Assembly (NCBI GenBank): GCA_964195155.1
Contig: CAXMOP010000048.1
Span: 1 to 41,296, forward strand
DNA length: 41,296 nucleotides
Origin: JACZST01 sp964195155
GTDB lineage: Bacteria > Actinomycetota > Acidimicrobiia > Spongiisociales > UBA5794
Reading direction: 5' to 3'
Below, in pieces: positions 22,992 through 30,593 of the stretch (within the stretch, counting starts at the first letter, position 1; the number at the start of each line of letters is the position of its first letter). Both the position numbers and the translations under genes were made by a program. Under the pieces are notes generated by a model. It was not told where the DNA came from, ran no database searches, and was given only the letters and a program-made list of their open reading frames with translations.

Positions 22992-23311
22992 CCGTCGCCG
23001 ATCCGCAAGGGAAGCGGGCGCTCTTCGAGACCCCGGCCGTCGTGTTGGATGACACGGTCAGGGACGACGTGTTGGTGACGATCGACCTGCGAGATGGCCG
23101 CGAGGCGCTGTTCTCGGTTGGCCCCCATCAGACGGGGACCGGGGTGGTTGCCTGCACCCATTGCGGTGCCAGCACGCGCATCTCGCACCTGGAGATCGTG
23201 GTGCGGATTGCCATGGTCTCGGTGTGGATCCCGGGCAAGCAGCACAGCCGATGGATGCAATGCCCCAACTGCCAGCGCCGATCCTGGTGCAAAGTGGAAT
23301 GGCTCGGCTAG
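22988..23311 (+). CDS. four-cysteine putative zinc protein coupled to ParA, 107 aa
   Basis: No family recognised. Residues 1-50 are a small mixed region; CTHCG (residues 56-60) and CPNCQ (residues 92-96) form a likely zinc-ribbon pair separated by a beta-rich stretch (LEIVVRIAMVSVWIPG). It overlaps the parA-like gene by 4 bp. It could be an adaptor or cargo for the ATPase, but this is inference from position. Confidence 0.6.
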   Translation: MTVADPQGKRALFETPAVVLDDTVRDDVLVTIDLRDGREALFSVGPHQTGTGVVACTHCGASTRISHLEIVVRIAMVSVWIPGKQHSRWMQCPNCQRRSWCKVEWLG

Positions 23312-23424
23312 AACCGAATTCTTGCCTTCTGCTCAGGGTGCACCGTCGCGGTGGGTTGCGACACTCGAAGGCGGTTCGTTTACTCCTTGTCGGGTGAGGT
23401 GCCTAGCGCAGCGAGGCGGCTTCT

Positions 23425-23580
23425 TTGCCTCCCCCACAGCTTGCCTCGAGGGGGAGTGCCCAATCCAGCGAGGCGACGTCTCTGCCTCCCCCTCAGGGGA
23501 ACGGTCGCGCGGGGGTGCGACGCCTGCCTCGGAGGGGCTGTTTCCTTGCCTCCCCCTCAGGGGGAGGTGCCGAGCGCCAG
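23425..23580. repeat. three ~60-bp units with CCTCCCCCTCAGGGGGAGG palindromes
   Basis: TGCCTCCCCC starts units near 23426, 23483 and 23547 (period 57-64 bp), each followed by a partly inverted GGGG run and by AGCGAGGCG or GACGCC. The third unit holds the full palindrome CCTCCCCCTCAGGGGGAGG. The same motif returns inverted at 30471-30520. Part of the 494-bp gene-free stretch 23312-23805; short open frames here have low-complexity products and are not genes. Confidence 0.8.
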
Positions 23581-23589
23581 CGAGGCGGA

Positions 23590-23627
23590 GGGGGTCAAGC
23601 CGTGGTCGCGACCACGGTTTGACCCCC
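23590..23627. terminator. 38-bp near-perfect palindrome
   Basis: GGGGGTCAAGCCGTGGTCG is the inverse of the following 19 bases except for one pair that can wobble. It has no loop and is centred on the TCGCGA at 23606-23611. Between two convergent genes it could act as a bidirectional terminator or extrude as a cruciform. Confidence 0.65.
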
Positions 23628-23696
23628 CTCCCCGCCTGCGGCGGGACTCCCCCCTGGGGAGAGCAAAAAGAAGGCCGCGGCGGGCCGTCCAGTAGA

Positions 23697-23789
23697 CCCA
23701 TCGAATTGCTTCGCAGCACGATCGCCGCGATCAGGCAGTCAGGCGGCGAGCCCCCGCGAGCCGACCCAACAAACACTGCCTAAATCGAC
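23697..23789. repeat. dispersed ~92-bp intergenic element, copy B
   Basis: Same block order as copies A and C: CCATCGAATTGCTTC head, AGTCAGGCGGCGAGCCCCC, GCGAGCCG, CCCAACAA, AAATCGAC tail. It is closest to copy A and sits 16 bases from the stop of the thioesterase gene. Confidence 0.8.
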
Positions 23790-23805
23790 TTGACACCAGC
23801 CATCG

Positions 23806-24159
23806 CTAGCGATCCACTCTCGCCAAGAATCGCTCCCGTTCGACGACCACCCTGGTGTGGGTCCCCATGCCAACCATCGTGTCGCCATCGAACGCCTCGA
23901 GAGCGAACTCGAGGGCGGCGTCGTCGACCGCATCGAGCACCGCACGTGCGCTCACCTTCGATCCGATCGCCGACGGAGCCATGTGGTCGACCGACACACT
24001 CACTCCGACCGAGGTCATGTCGTCCGGTAGCTTGCCGTCCAGCGCAGCAACGGCTGCCGCCTCAAAGAGCCCGATCAGCCGCGGCGTGGCCAGGACGGGA
24101 ACGTCACCGCTCCCCTGGGCCGCGGCGGTATCCGCCTCGGTAACGGTGAAGCTGGCCAT
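23806..24159 (-). CDS. FlK-type hotdog thioesterase, 117 aa
   Basis: Hotdog fold of the fluoroacetyl-CoA thioesterase family: GSGDVPVLATPRLIGLFEAAAV and VSVDHMAPSAIGS are signature segments. The residues matching the FlK triad are T25, E33 and H59. FlK itself hydrolyses fluoroacetyl-CoA; most homologues act on unknown acyl-CoA or acyl-carrier substrates. The length is typical. The ATG at 24159 is the only sensible start. Cytosolic. Confidence 0.85.
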   Translation of the reverse strand: MASFTVTEADTAAAQGSGDVPVLATPRLIGLFEAAAVAALDGKLPDDMTSVGVSVSVDHMAPSAIGSKVSARAVLDAVDDAALEFALEAFDGDTMVGMGTHTRVVVERERFLARVDR

Positions 24160-24286
24160 GCCGACCAGGTCGGTGTCTGTGCTGAGTGTCTCGATGCGAT
24201 CAGGCTAAACGACGGGATGGTGCTCGACCCTGTTCATTGTCCGGGACGCAGGTCGACTAGACACGCTCTGAACCATCCCCCCGGGG

Positions 24287-24292
24287 TAGCCT
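24287..24292 (+). promoter_or_regulatory. -10 hexamer TAGCCT of the antiporter gene
   Basis: TAGCCT is followed by nine bases and the TTG at 24302; this supports the unusual TTG start, which has no Shine-Dalgarno sequence. Confidence 0.45.
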
Positions 24293-24301
24293 GTTCCGAC
24301 C

Positions 24302-25519
24302 TTGGTCTTTCACTCGATCGCATACCTCGGCGGGGTCTTGATCGTCTTCGCGCTCGTGTCACGACGCCTCGCCAGGAGCCCCATCACCGGGCCGATGTAC
24401 TTCACCGCCGCCGGTTTCATCGGAGCCGCAATCGGTGTCTGGGAGCCGATGTTCGAGCTGGTTGGGGTGTCAGCGATTCTCGAGCTCACGCTCGGCCTCG
24501 TCCTGTTCACCGAGGCCATGAAGCTGCGCCTCGTCTCGTGGAGCGAGGATTTCGAGCTGGCGACCCGGCTCCTCGCCATCGGCATGCCGCTCACGATCGC
24601 CCTTGGGACCGTCGCCGCCGTCCTCGTCTTCTCAGATACCCCTTTGCTCGCCGCGGCCGCGATTGCGACGATCCTTGCGCCGACCGATGCTGCGCTCGGC
24701 CTCGCCGTGTTGGAGAACCCCAAGGTGCCGGTACGCATTCGGGAGGCCCTCGGCGTCGAATCCGGGCTCAACGACGGGATTGCCTTGCCGGTGCTGCTGT
24801 TCTTCCTGGCGGTGTTCGCGGCCGAGGAAGGCGCCCAGTTCGGCACCCTGTTCCTCCAGGGCGTTGGCGTTGCGATCGCCGTCGGCGTCGTCTTTGGCGC
24901 CGCGGCCGGCTTCGCGATGCGCGAGGCGGTGCGACGAGGCTGGATGCAAGAACGGTGGCAGCAGATCACGATCGTGGTCATCCCGGCCGTGTCGCTTGTG
25001 GTGGCCGACGAGCTCGGCGGAAGCGGCTTTATCGCCACCTATGTGGCCGGTCTGGTCTTCGGTCGGATGATCACTGAGATCAGAGAGATGGACGAATCGG
25101 TGGCGGGATTCGCCGATGATTTCGGCACTGCGCTGACCATGCTCTCATTTACCCTCTTTGGCGGGGTGATCCTGTTCGACAACCTGGGCGCCTTCGGGAC
25201 CGCAACGCTGATCTACGCCGCGCTCAGCCTCACCCTGGTGCGCATGATTCCCGTAGCCGTCTCCATGCTCGGTACTGGCCTCGACCGGCAAAGCGTCCTA
25301 TTCATGGGCTGGTTCGGGCCCAGAGGGCTGGCGTCGATCATCTTCGCCGCCGTGGTCGTCGAGGACGTCGGGATGACTGGCAGCGCGCTCATCGTGGAGG
25401 TGATGGTCGTCACCGTGACGCTGAGCATCCTCCTGCACGGTGCCAGTGCCTTCTACGGCGCCGAGTCCTACGGCCGGTGGTATGAGAGGAAGGCCTCGCA
25501 TGGCCGAAGCAACGGTTGA
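24302..25519 (+). CDS. CPA1-type cation:proton antiporter, 405 aa
   Basis: Exchanges Na+ or K+ for H+ at the membrane. About twelve TM segments; the unwound-helix motif TILAPTDAALG and the ND motif in ESGLNDGIALP (the ion-binding Asp) mark the CPA1 family, and a conserved FMGWFGPRGLASI segment lies near the C-terminus. There is no long cytoplasmic C-terminal regulatory tail. The start is TTG at 24302, or possibly a few codons later. The 3' end overlaps the polymerase gene by 20 bp. Confidence 0.9.
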   Translation: MVFHSIAYLGGVLIVFALVSRRLARSPITGPMYFTAAGFIGAAIGVWEPMFELVGVSAILELTLGLVLFTEAMKLRLVSWSEDFELATRLLAIGMPLTIALGTVAAVLVFSDTPLLAAAAIATILAPTDAALGLAVLENPKVPVRIREALGVESGLNDGIALPVLLFFLAVFAAEEGAQFGTLFLQGVGVAIAVGVVFGAAAGFAMREAVRRGWMQERWQQITIVVIPAVSLVVADELGGSGFIATYVAGLVFGRMITEIREMDESVAGFADDFGTALTMLSFTLFGGVILFDNLGAFGTATLIYAALSLTLVRMIPVAVSMLGTGLDRQSVLFMGWFGPRGLASIIFAAVVVEDVGMTGSALIVEVMVVTVTLSILLHGASAFYGAESYGRWYERKASHGRSNG

Positions 25520-26492
25520 AGCGGGCGGACGGGAGGTACGCATCACCAGCCCGGACCGCGTGGTGTTCCCCGATCGGGGTTGGACCAAGCTGGACGTCGC
25601 CAATCACTTCGTCCGGTGCGGTAAGGGTGCGCTCCGCGGCGTCTACAACCGGCCGACGATGCTGAAGCGTTGGACCAAGGGCGTCCACGGCGAGCCGTTC
25701 TACGTCAAGCGCGCCCCGAAACACGCCCGATCCACAGTCCCCGTTGAGTTCCCCTCGGCTCGGCCCGGAGTGATGTTCCTCCCACTCGACGAGGGAGACC
25801 TGGTGTGGATGGCGCAGATGAACTGCCTCGACCTGCATCCCTGGAACGCTCGCGCTGATGACCTCGACCACCCCGACGAGCTACGCATCGACCTCGACCC
25901 CACCGAGGGATTCGGATTCGACGCAGTTCGCGGAGTCGCCGCCACGGTCAAGGAGGTCCTCGACGAGACGGGGCTGGTCGGCTGGCCGAAGACCTCCGGC
26001 AATCGCGGCATCCATGTCTATGCCCGCATCGAGGCATCATGGGACTACGTGGCGGTCCGCCGTGCCGGCCTTGCGCTTGCCAGGGAGGTCGAGCGTCGAA
26101 ACGAGCTGGCGACGACCGCGTGGTGGAAGGAGGAGCGTCACGGCGTGTTCCTCGATTTCAACCAGAACGCGCGGGACAAGACTGTGGCTTCCGCCTACAG
26201 CATCCGGCACACCGGGTGGGTGTCGACACCGTTCGACTGGGCAGAACTTGGCGACATCGACCCTTCGGCGCACAACCTGGCAACGTTTCCGCAACGTCTG
26301 GAATCCGTCGGCGACCTCACCGAGGGGATCGACGAAGCGGTCGGGAGCATCGAGCAGCTCTTGGAGATGGTGATCGCCGACGAGGAGCGAGGTCTCGGGG
26401 ACGCCCCGTGGCCACCGCATTATCCGAAGCAGCCCGGCGAGCCCCCGCGGGTACAGCCATCGCGGCAGCGTCGGCCGGACAGCGAATACTGA
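25500..26492 (+). CDS. stand-alone LigD-type polymerase/primase domain protein, 330 aa
   Basis: Archaeo-eukaryotic primase-fold polymerase of bacterial non-homologous end joining, which fills ends with ribo- or deoxynucleotides. Visible are the catalytic DxD in RIDLDPT, the SGNRGIHVY motif with the catalytic His, and HTGWVSTPFDW. Only the polymerase domain is present; the ligase is separate at 29367-30419 and no phosphoesterase domain is seen. AGGAAGG lies six bases before the ATG at 25500, which is inside the antiporter gene end. The basic C-terminal tail may bind DNA. No Ku gene is in the window. Confidence 0.93.
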   Translation: MAEATVEAGGREVRITSPDRVVFPDRGWTKLDVANHFVRCGKGALRGVYNRPTMLKRWTKGVHGEPFYVKRAPKHARSTVPVEFPSARPGVMFLPLDEGDLVWMAQMNCLDLHPWNARADDLDHPDELRIDLDPTEGFGFDAVRGVAATVKEVLDETGLVGWPKTSGNRGIHVYARIEASWDYVAVRRAGLALAREVERRNELATTAWWKEERHGVFLDFNQNARDKTVASAYSIRHTGWVSTPFDWAELGDIDPSAHNLATFPQRLESVGDLTEGIDEAVGSIEQLLEMVIADEERGLGDAPWPPHYPKQPGEPPRVQPSRQRRPDSEY

Positions 26493-26500
26493 CGCGCTTC

Positions 26501-26592
26501 CCCACCGAATAGCTTCTCGCTCGAGAACGCAACGCTCAGCCAGTCGGCGGCGAGCGCAAACGAGGCGCCAACAAGCAAAGTCGCACGTTGAC
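26501..26592. repeat. dispersed ~92-bp intergenic element, copy C
   Basis: Most diverged copy: head CCACCGAATAGCTTCTCG, middle CAGTCGGCGGCGAGC, then CGAGGCGCCAACAAGCA and a GTTGAC end. The internal hairpin is kept in altered form (GGCGGC against GGCGCC). It lies between the polymerase and histidine kinase genes. Confidence 0.75.
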
Positions 26593-26667
26593 GCGGTGAC
26601 CCGAGTGACTAGTCCGACGGTGCAGCAACTCCTTTGGAATCGACAACGCTCGTCCGATAGAAATCTC

Positions 26668-28140
26668 ATGGAAGTCGTTGCAGTTGAAGACGGCCGGGCC
26701 GTGTCGCGCACCCGGACGGCGATCGTGGCCGTACTCGCGGGTTTGACGGTGATCGCGATCCTGCTTGCGCTCGGCTTCATCTTCTCCGACGCCTCGAACG
26801 CCGACCGGGTCGCGCAGAATGCCGAGGCTTTGCATGAGGCCAACGCGGCCGTTGGATCGTCGGCGCTGAGCAGAGCCGCAGTGTCGCAGGCGGTCGTCTT
26901 CGGCATCGACTACACGATTCACGGCGTCGCCACCAGGGAGGCGCGCGACCAGGCCGTCGCCGCGGCTGAGAGCAACCTCGCCGAAACCGATTTGTGGGCT
27001 GAGGTGCTCGCGGCGAACCCGGAAACAGCCGCGCTCGGGGCCGAGCTTGCATCACTGGTGGAGAGCGGCCGGTCCGTCGTCGACAAGGTCGCAGCCGGCA
27101 ATCTCCGATCGGCAGACATTGCCATCCAGGAGGCGTTCGATCAGCAATACAACGAGGTCGCCGCCGCACTCACCGTGCGCCAAGATCTCATGGCCGCCCG
27201 GGTGGACGACACCGAGCGCGGCGCCGGCGTAGTCGGCCTGTTCACCCAGCTGCTCACGACCCTGCTCATCCCCTCTGCTGCGGTCGTCATCTACTTCTTC
27301 ATCGTTCGCCGCCAGTATCGCGAAGAGCATGTGCGCATGGAGACCAAGCTGACCGCCGAGCGCGAGTTGAGCACGTCGAAGGATGAGTTCATCGCCGGCC
27401 TCTCCCACGAGCTGCGCACGCCGCTGACCAGCATCTACGGGTTCAGCGAGTACCTCCTGGAGAACGGGATCGCCGACCCCGTCGAGACCATGGAGCTGAT
27501 CCATCTCATCAACAAGGATTCGGCTGATCTGTCACGCATGGTCGAGGACATCCTCACCGCTGCCAGGCTGGAATCTGATGTGCTCGCATTCGAGTACCAG
27601 GCGGTCGCCCTCTACGAGGAGTCGGCGGCAGCGATCGCACCCCTGGTGCGAGCCGGCGCCGATGTGCGGCTCGAGGGCAACGCGCTCGTCTGGGCCGACC
27701 CGGTACGGACGCGACAGATCATTCGCAACCTCGTGTCGAACGCCATCCAGCACGGCGGGCCCGCAGTCGAGGTCTACATGGAGACCAACCAGCGCAATGC
27801 GGTCGTCACTGTTTCGGACAACGGCAACGGTGTCGATCCAAGCATCGCCGACCGTCTCTTTGAGCGGTTCGTCAACGATGGGGAGGAGTCGCTGCTCAAC
27901 GGCAGCATCGGCCTCGGCCTCTCGATCGCCCGATCGCTGGCAAGGACGATGAGCGGTGACGTCACCTATGTTCGCGCCGGCGGCTGGACCAATTTCGTCC
28001 TCACACTCCCCTTGCTCGACACCACCGAACTGTGGGAACACAAACAGGACTCGCGTGATTCGCTGGTCGGCGTACCGCTCTCGGAACGAATCACCGCCAC
28101 TCCCGCACCGGTAGGCGAGTTGGCAGCGTTCGAGCCATGA
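26668..28140 (+). CDS. membrane sensor histidine kinase, 490 aa
   Basis: One TM helix near residues 15-37, an extracytoplasmic helical sensor of about 160 residues (Ala-rich, four-helix-bundle-like), a second TM (LLTTLLIPSAAVVIYFFIV), then HisKA with the phospho-acceptor H247 (SHELRTPLTS) and an HATPase domain with the N box (IIRNLVSNAIQHGG), G1 (VSDNGNGVD) and G2 (IGLGLSIAR). No HAMP domain is obvious. The ATG at 26668 is preferred to GTG 26596, as an ATAGAA hexamer lies five bases before it; the choice is uncertain. There is no response regulator gene nearby. The TGA overlaps the ATG of the next gene, an exported protein. Confidence 0.92.
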   Translation: MEVVAVEDGRAVSRTRTAIVAVLAGLTVIAILLALGFIFSDASNADRVAQNAEALHEANAAVGSSALSRAAVSQAVVFGIDYTIHGVATREARDQAVAAAESNLAETDLWAEVLAANPETAALGAELASLVESGRSVVDKVAAGNLRSADIAIQEAFDQQYNEVAAALTVRQDLMAARVDDTERGAGVVGLFTQLLTTLLIPSAAVVIYFFIVRRQYREEHVRMETKLTAERELSTSKDEFIAGLSHELRTPLTSIYGFSEYLLENGIADPVETMELIHLINKDSADLSRMVEDILTAARLESDVLAFEYQAVALYEESAAAIAPLVRAGADVRLEGNALVWADPVRTRQIIRNLVSNAIQHGGPAVEVYMETNQRNAVVTVSDNGNGVDPSIADRLFERFVNDGEESLLNGSIGLGLSIARSLARTMSGDVTYVRAGGWTNFVLTLPLLDTTELWEHKQDSRDSLVGVPLSERITATPAPVGELAAFEP

Positions 28141-29252
28141 GCCGGCCCTCGGCCACGTCCCTTGGCGGGCTCATGGCGGTGATCGCCATCGTCACCTTGA
28201 CGGTGGCCACCTCGTCTGTGGCACTTGCCGACACCGCAACCTGGACCTACTACAAGGACAAGTTTCAGGAACGCGACTACGACGGCAACGACGCCACCGG
28301 CGAATTCTCCACCGATTGGATCGAGGTCGGTGAGGCGAACGGCCCGACCAAGGGCTATGTGACGGTGTCGGGACATGACTATTGCTTCGGCGACTACTGC
28401 CTCCAGATCGGCGACGGGGCACTGGCCGTCGGCAACGTCGGCATCGAACGCTCGCTCAACCTCGAGGGCGCACTCGAAGCCAGGCTCACGTTCATCTACG
28501 CCACCGACCTGTTCGGCGGGTCGCTCGACGAGGAGGTCGCGCTCCAGATCTCCAAGGACGCCGGGCGGCATTTCACGACGCTCGAAACGTATCTGCTCGA
28601 CAAAGACATGGAGATGACCCGACAGCAATACATCAACATCTCCGAATGGGCTGCGCCGCAGACGGTCATCCGGTTTGTCTCGCTCAATGGCGCACCCAAG
28701 AACGTGTTGCTCGTCGACAGCCTCTGGATCAAGGGAAAGTTCATCGGCGACCCGCCGCCTGCGACCACGACCACGACGTCGACCACCACGACGTCGACCA
28801 CCACGACCAGCACCACCTCGACGTCAACCACGACCACGACGACCACCCTTCCCCCGACCACCACGACGACGACCACGACGGCTCCTCCGGCCACCACGAC
28901 AACCACGAAGCCGCCGGGCAGCACCACCAGCGCCCCGTCGACGACCACCACCCTCCCCTCGTCAACAACGACCACAACGACTCCGGCTGTGGCGAGCGCG
29001 GTCGTGCTGCCGCCGCCCGGAAGCGACGAGAGCTTCAGAACCAAGGACGCTCTGGTCGTGCGTGATGTCGCCCGTTCCGAGGTGCCGGGGGTCCGGACCA
29101 GCAGCAACGAGCCGGTCAGTCTGGTGGTGAGCTTCCGCACCACGGCGGAGGCGTTCACCTCTGGAGCCTTGCCATCGACGATTCTCGGAGTGCTCATTGC
29201 CGTGCTGGCCGTCGTCGGCCTCAGCCGAGGCATGAAGCCGGATACCCAGTAG
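28137..29252 (+). CDS. exported protein with Thr-rich linker and C-terminal TM anchor, 371 aa
   Basis: Signal peptide in residues 1-31, ending at SSVALA-DT. A beta-rich globular domain (residues 33-200) follows, with YDGNDATGEFSTDWIEVGE and a single Cys pair (DYCFGDYCLQ); it resembles a jelly-roll or MAM-like surface domain. Residues 207-285 are an almost pure Thr/Ser/Pro linker, likely a glycosylated stalk. A short domain and a TM helix (TILGVLIAVLAVVGL) with a basic tail end the protein. It overlaps the histidine kinase gene by 4 bp, suggesting that the two are made together and may interact. Specific function unknown. Confidence 0.8.
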   Translation: MSRPSATSLGGLMAVIAIVTLTVATSSVALADTATWTYYKDKFQERDYDGNDATGEFSTDWIEVGEANGPTKGYVTVSGHDYCFGDYCLQIGDGALAVGNVGIERSLNLEGALEARLTFIYATDLFGGSLDEEVALQISKDAGRHFTTLETYLLDKDMEMTRQQYINISEWAAPQTVIRFVSLNGAPKNVLLVDSLWIKGKFIGDPPPATTTTTSTTTTSTTTTSTTSTSTTTTTTTLPPTTTTTTTTAPPATTTTTKPPGSTTSAPSTTTTLPSSTTTTTTPAVASAVVLPPPGSDESFRTKDALVVRDVARSEVPGVRTSSNEPVSLVVSFRTTAEAFTSGALPSTILGVLIAVLAVVGLSRGMKPDTQ

Positions 29253-29285
29253 AGACACGAGACGCGAGACGCGAGACACGAGCAG
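29252..29285. repeat. GAGACRC heptamer array
   Basis: GAGACAC, GAGACGC, GAGACGC, GAGACAC and a diverged fifth unit follow in a row, beginning on the last base of the preceding stop codon. Confidence 0.85.
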
Positions 29286-29324
29286 GAACCGGATCCCGAG
29301 CGGATATGGCTCTCCCTCAAGACG

Positions 29325-29366
29325 TCGCGACTCGCGACTCGCGACTCGCGACTCGCGACTCGCGAC
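29325..29366. repeat. six perfect tandem copies of TCGCGAC
   Basis: The 7-bp unit is the reverse complement, in rotated phase, of the TCGCGAG unit at 40471-40498. The array ends exactly at the stop codon of the minus-strand ligase gene, between two convergent genes. Confidence 0.95.
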
Positions 29367-30419
29367 TCACAGCACCACTTCGCCGAAACCTGGGCCTTCG
29401 GGGCGCTCCAACTGGTCAAGGGTGCATTCGTCTGGGTCCTTGTCCGGCCTCCAGCGCTCGAATCGCGTGGCGTGGCGGAACCTGGCCCCGGTCAGCTGGT
29501 CGTATGACACTTCGGCAACGACGCCGGGAGTCACCGGGATCCACGACAAGTCTTTGCCGGACGACCACCGGCTCTCCTGCCCGGGGCGACGTACCTCGTC
29601 TCCGAACGAATCGTCGCTTTTGATCTCTTCGAGCAGGTTCAGGATCTCAACACGGTCGGTGGTGGAGAACCCGGAGCAGTGCCCGATGAAGTGCAGCTCG
29701 CCGACGTCGTTGTAGAGCCCGAGGAGGATTGAGCCAATCTTGCCTCCGTCCTTGTGGATCCGATACCCGCCAACCACGCAGTCGACGGTCCGGCGGTGCT
29801 TGATCTTCACCATCTCTCGCTTGGACTCCACGTAGACCCCGTCGAGCCGCTTGGCGACGATTCCATCGCATCCCGTGGCTTCGAACTCGTCGAACCAGCG
29901 CTGACCCTCCTCGAGATCGGTGGTCGAGGGCGTGAGATTCCAGGGCTCGCCCAGATCGTCGAAGAGCGCGGTCAGCCGTTCTCGTCGCTCCCGGAACGGC
30001 TCGCCGCGAAGGTCCTCGCCACGGTGCGCCAGCAGATCGAACGAGACCAGCCGTGCCGGCTTGGTCTCGGACAGCATCTCGATCCGGGACTCCGCGGGGT
30101 GGATGCGGAGCTGCAGCCCATCGAAGTCGAGATGATCTCCGGTGACGACGACGACCTCGCCGTCGACGACGGTGCCGGAGGGCAGTTGGCCGAGCGCAGC
30201 CTTGAGCTCCGGAAAGTAGCGAAGCAGCGGGCGCTTGTTGCGCGAGTCGAGCCGACCTTCTTGGTTCCCGGCGTCGCTCCAGGCAACGGCGCGGAACCCG
30301 TCCCACTTAGGCTCGTACGCCCATCCGTCCTCGGGCCAGACGGTCCTCACCTTGGCTTCCATGGGCGAGATCGGCGGGTCGAACGGCCAGTCGGGCATCC
30401 ACGGAAGCCTAGGGCGCAT
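29367..30419 (-). CDS. ATP-dependent DNA ligase (LigD/LigC type), 350 aa
   Basis: Seals DNA nicks, probably in non-homologous end joining together with the polymerase at 25500-26492. Motif I is EPKWDGFR with the adenylated Lys K38; DGEVVVV (motif III region), FDLLAHRG, DGIVAKRL (IV) and MVKIKHRR (V) are present, followed by an OB-fold with WIPVTPGVVAEVSYDQL. The length fits a ligase without polymerase or nuclease domains. The ATG at 30419 is chosen because GAGGGGG lies seven bases upstream; ATG 30398 is the next alternative. The stop codon directly abuts the TCGCGAC heptamer array. Confidence 0.93.
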   Translation of the reverse strand: MRPRLPWMPDWPFDPPISPMEAKVRTVWPEDGWAYEPKWDGFRAVAWSDAGNQEGRLDSRNKRPLLRYFPELKAALGQLPSGTVVDGEVVVVTGDHLDFDGLQLRIHPAESRIEMLSETKPARLVSFDLLAHRGEDLRGEPFRERRERLTALFDDLGEPWNLTPSTTDLEEGQRWFDEFEATGCDGIVAKRLDGVYVESKREMVKIKHRRTVDCVVGGYRIHKDGGKIGSILLGLYNDVGELHFIGHCSGFSTTDRVEILNLLEEIKSDDSFGDEVRRPGQESRWSSGKDLSWIPVTPGVVAEVSYDQLTGARFRHATRFERWRPDKDPDECTLDQLERPEGPGFGEVVL

Positions 30420-30470
30420 TTCTCGCCCCCTCGGGTGTCGCATTTCGCCATAACGCGGACCGTAGGGAGG

Positions 30471-30520
30471 GCAAGGCGCTCGGCACCTCCCCCTGAGCTG
30501 AGGGGGAGGCAAAGAGTCGC
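30471..30520. repeat. inverted copy of the CCTCCCCCT...AGGGGGAGG element
   Basis: GCGCTCGGCACCTCCCCCTG followed by AGCTGAGGGGGAGGCAAAGA is the reverse complement of the third unit at 23545-23580, with four extra bases in the centre. It lies in the divergent promoter region between the ligase and amidohydrolase genes. Confidence 0.8.
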
Positions 30521-30579
30521 GCGGTGCTCAAGGGACTCAACCCCGCGCGACCACTCACCGAGGGGGAGAAAGCGATCGC

Positions 30580-30585
30580 TACGCT
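30580..30585 (+). promoter_or_regulatory. -10 hexamer TACGCT of the amidohydrolase gene
   Basis: TACGCT is followed by eight bases and the ATG at 30594. A GAGGGGGAG run lies further upstream (30560-30568), too far to act on this start. Confidence 0.45.
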
Positions 30586-30593
30586 CGCCGAGC

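Noticed and set aside
26596..26667. GTG 26596 as start of the histidine kinase
   Set aside because: The extra 24 residues are polar, add no domain, and a -10-like hexamer lies just before ATG 26668; the choice remains tentative.
28756..28990. ACCACG repeats as a non-coding satellite
   Set aside because: They lie in frame within the exported protein and encode its Thr/Ser/Pro stalk.
29754..30593. 280-codon upstream extension of the amidohydrolase
   Set aside because: It is antisense to the DNA ligase gene, which carries all ligase motifs.
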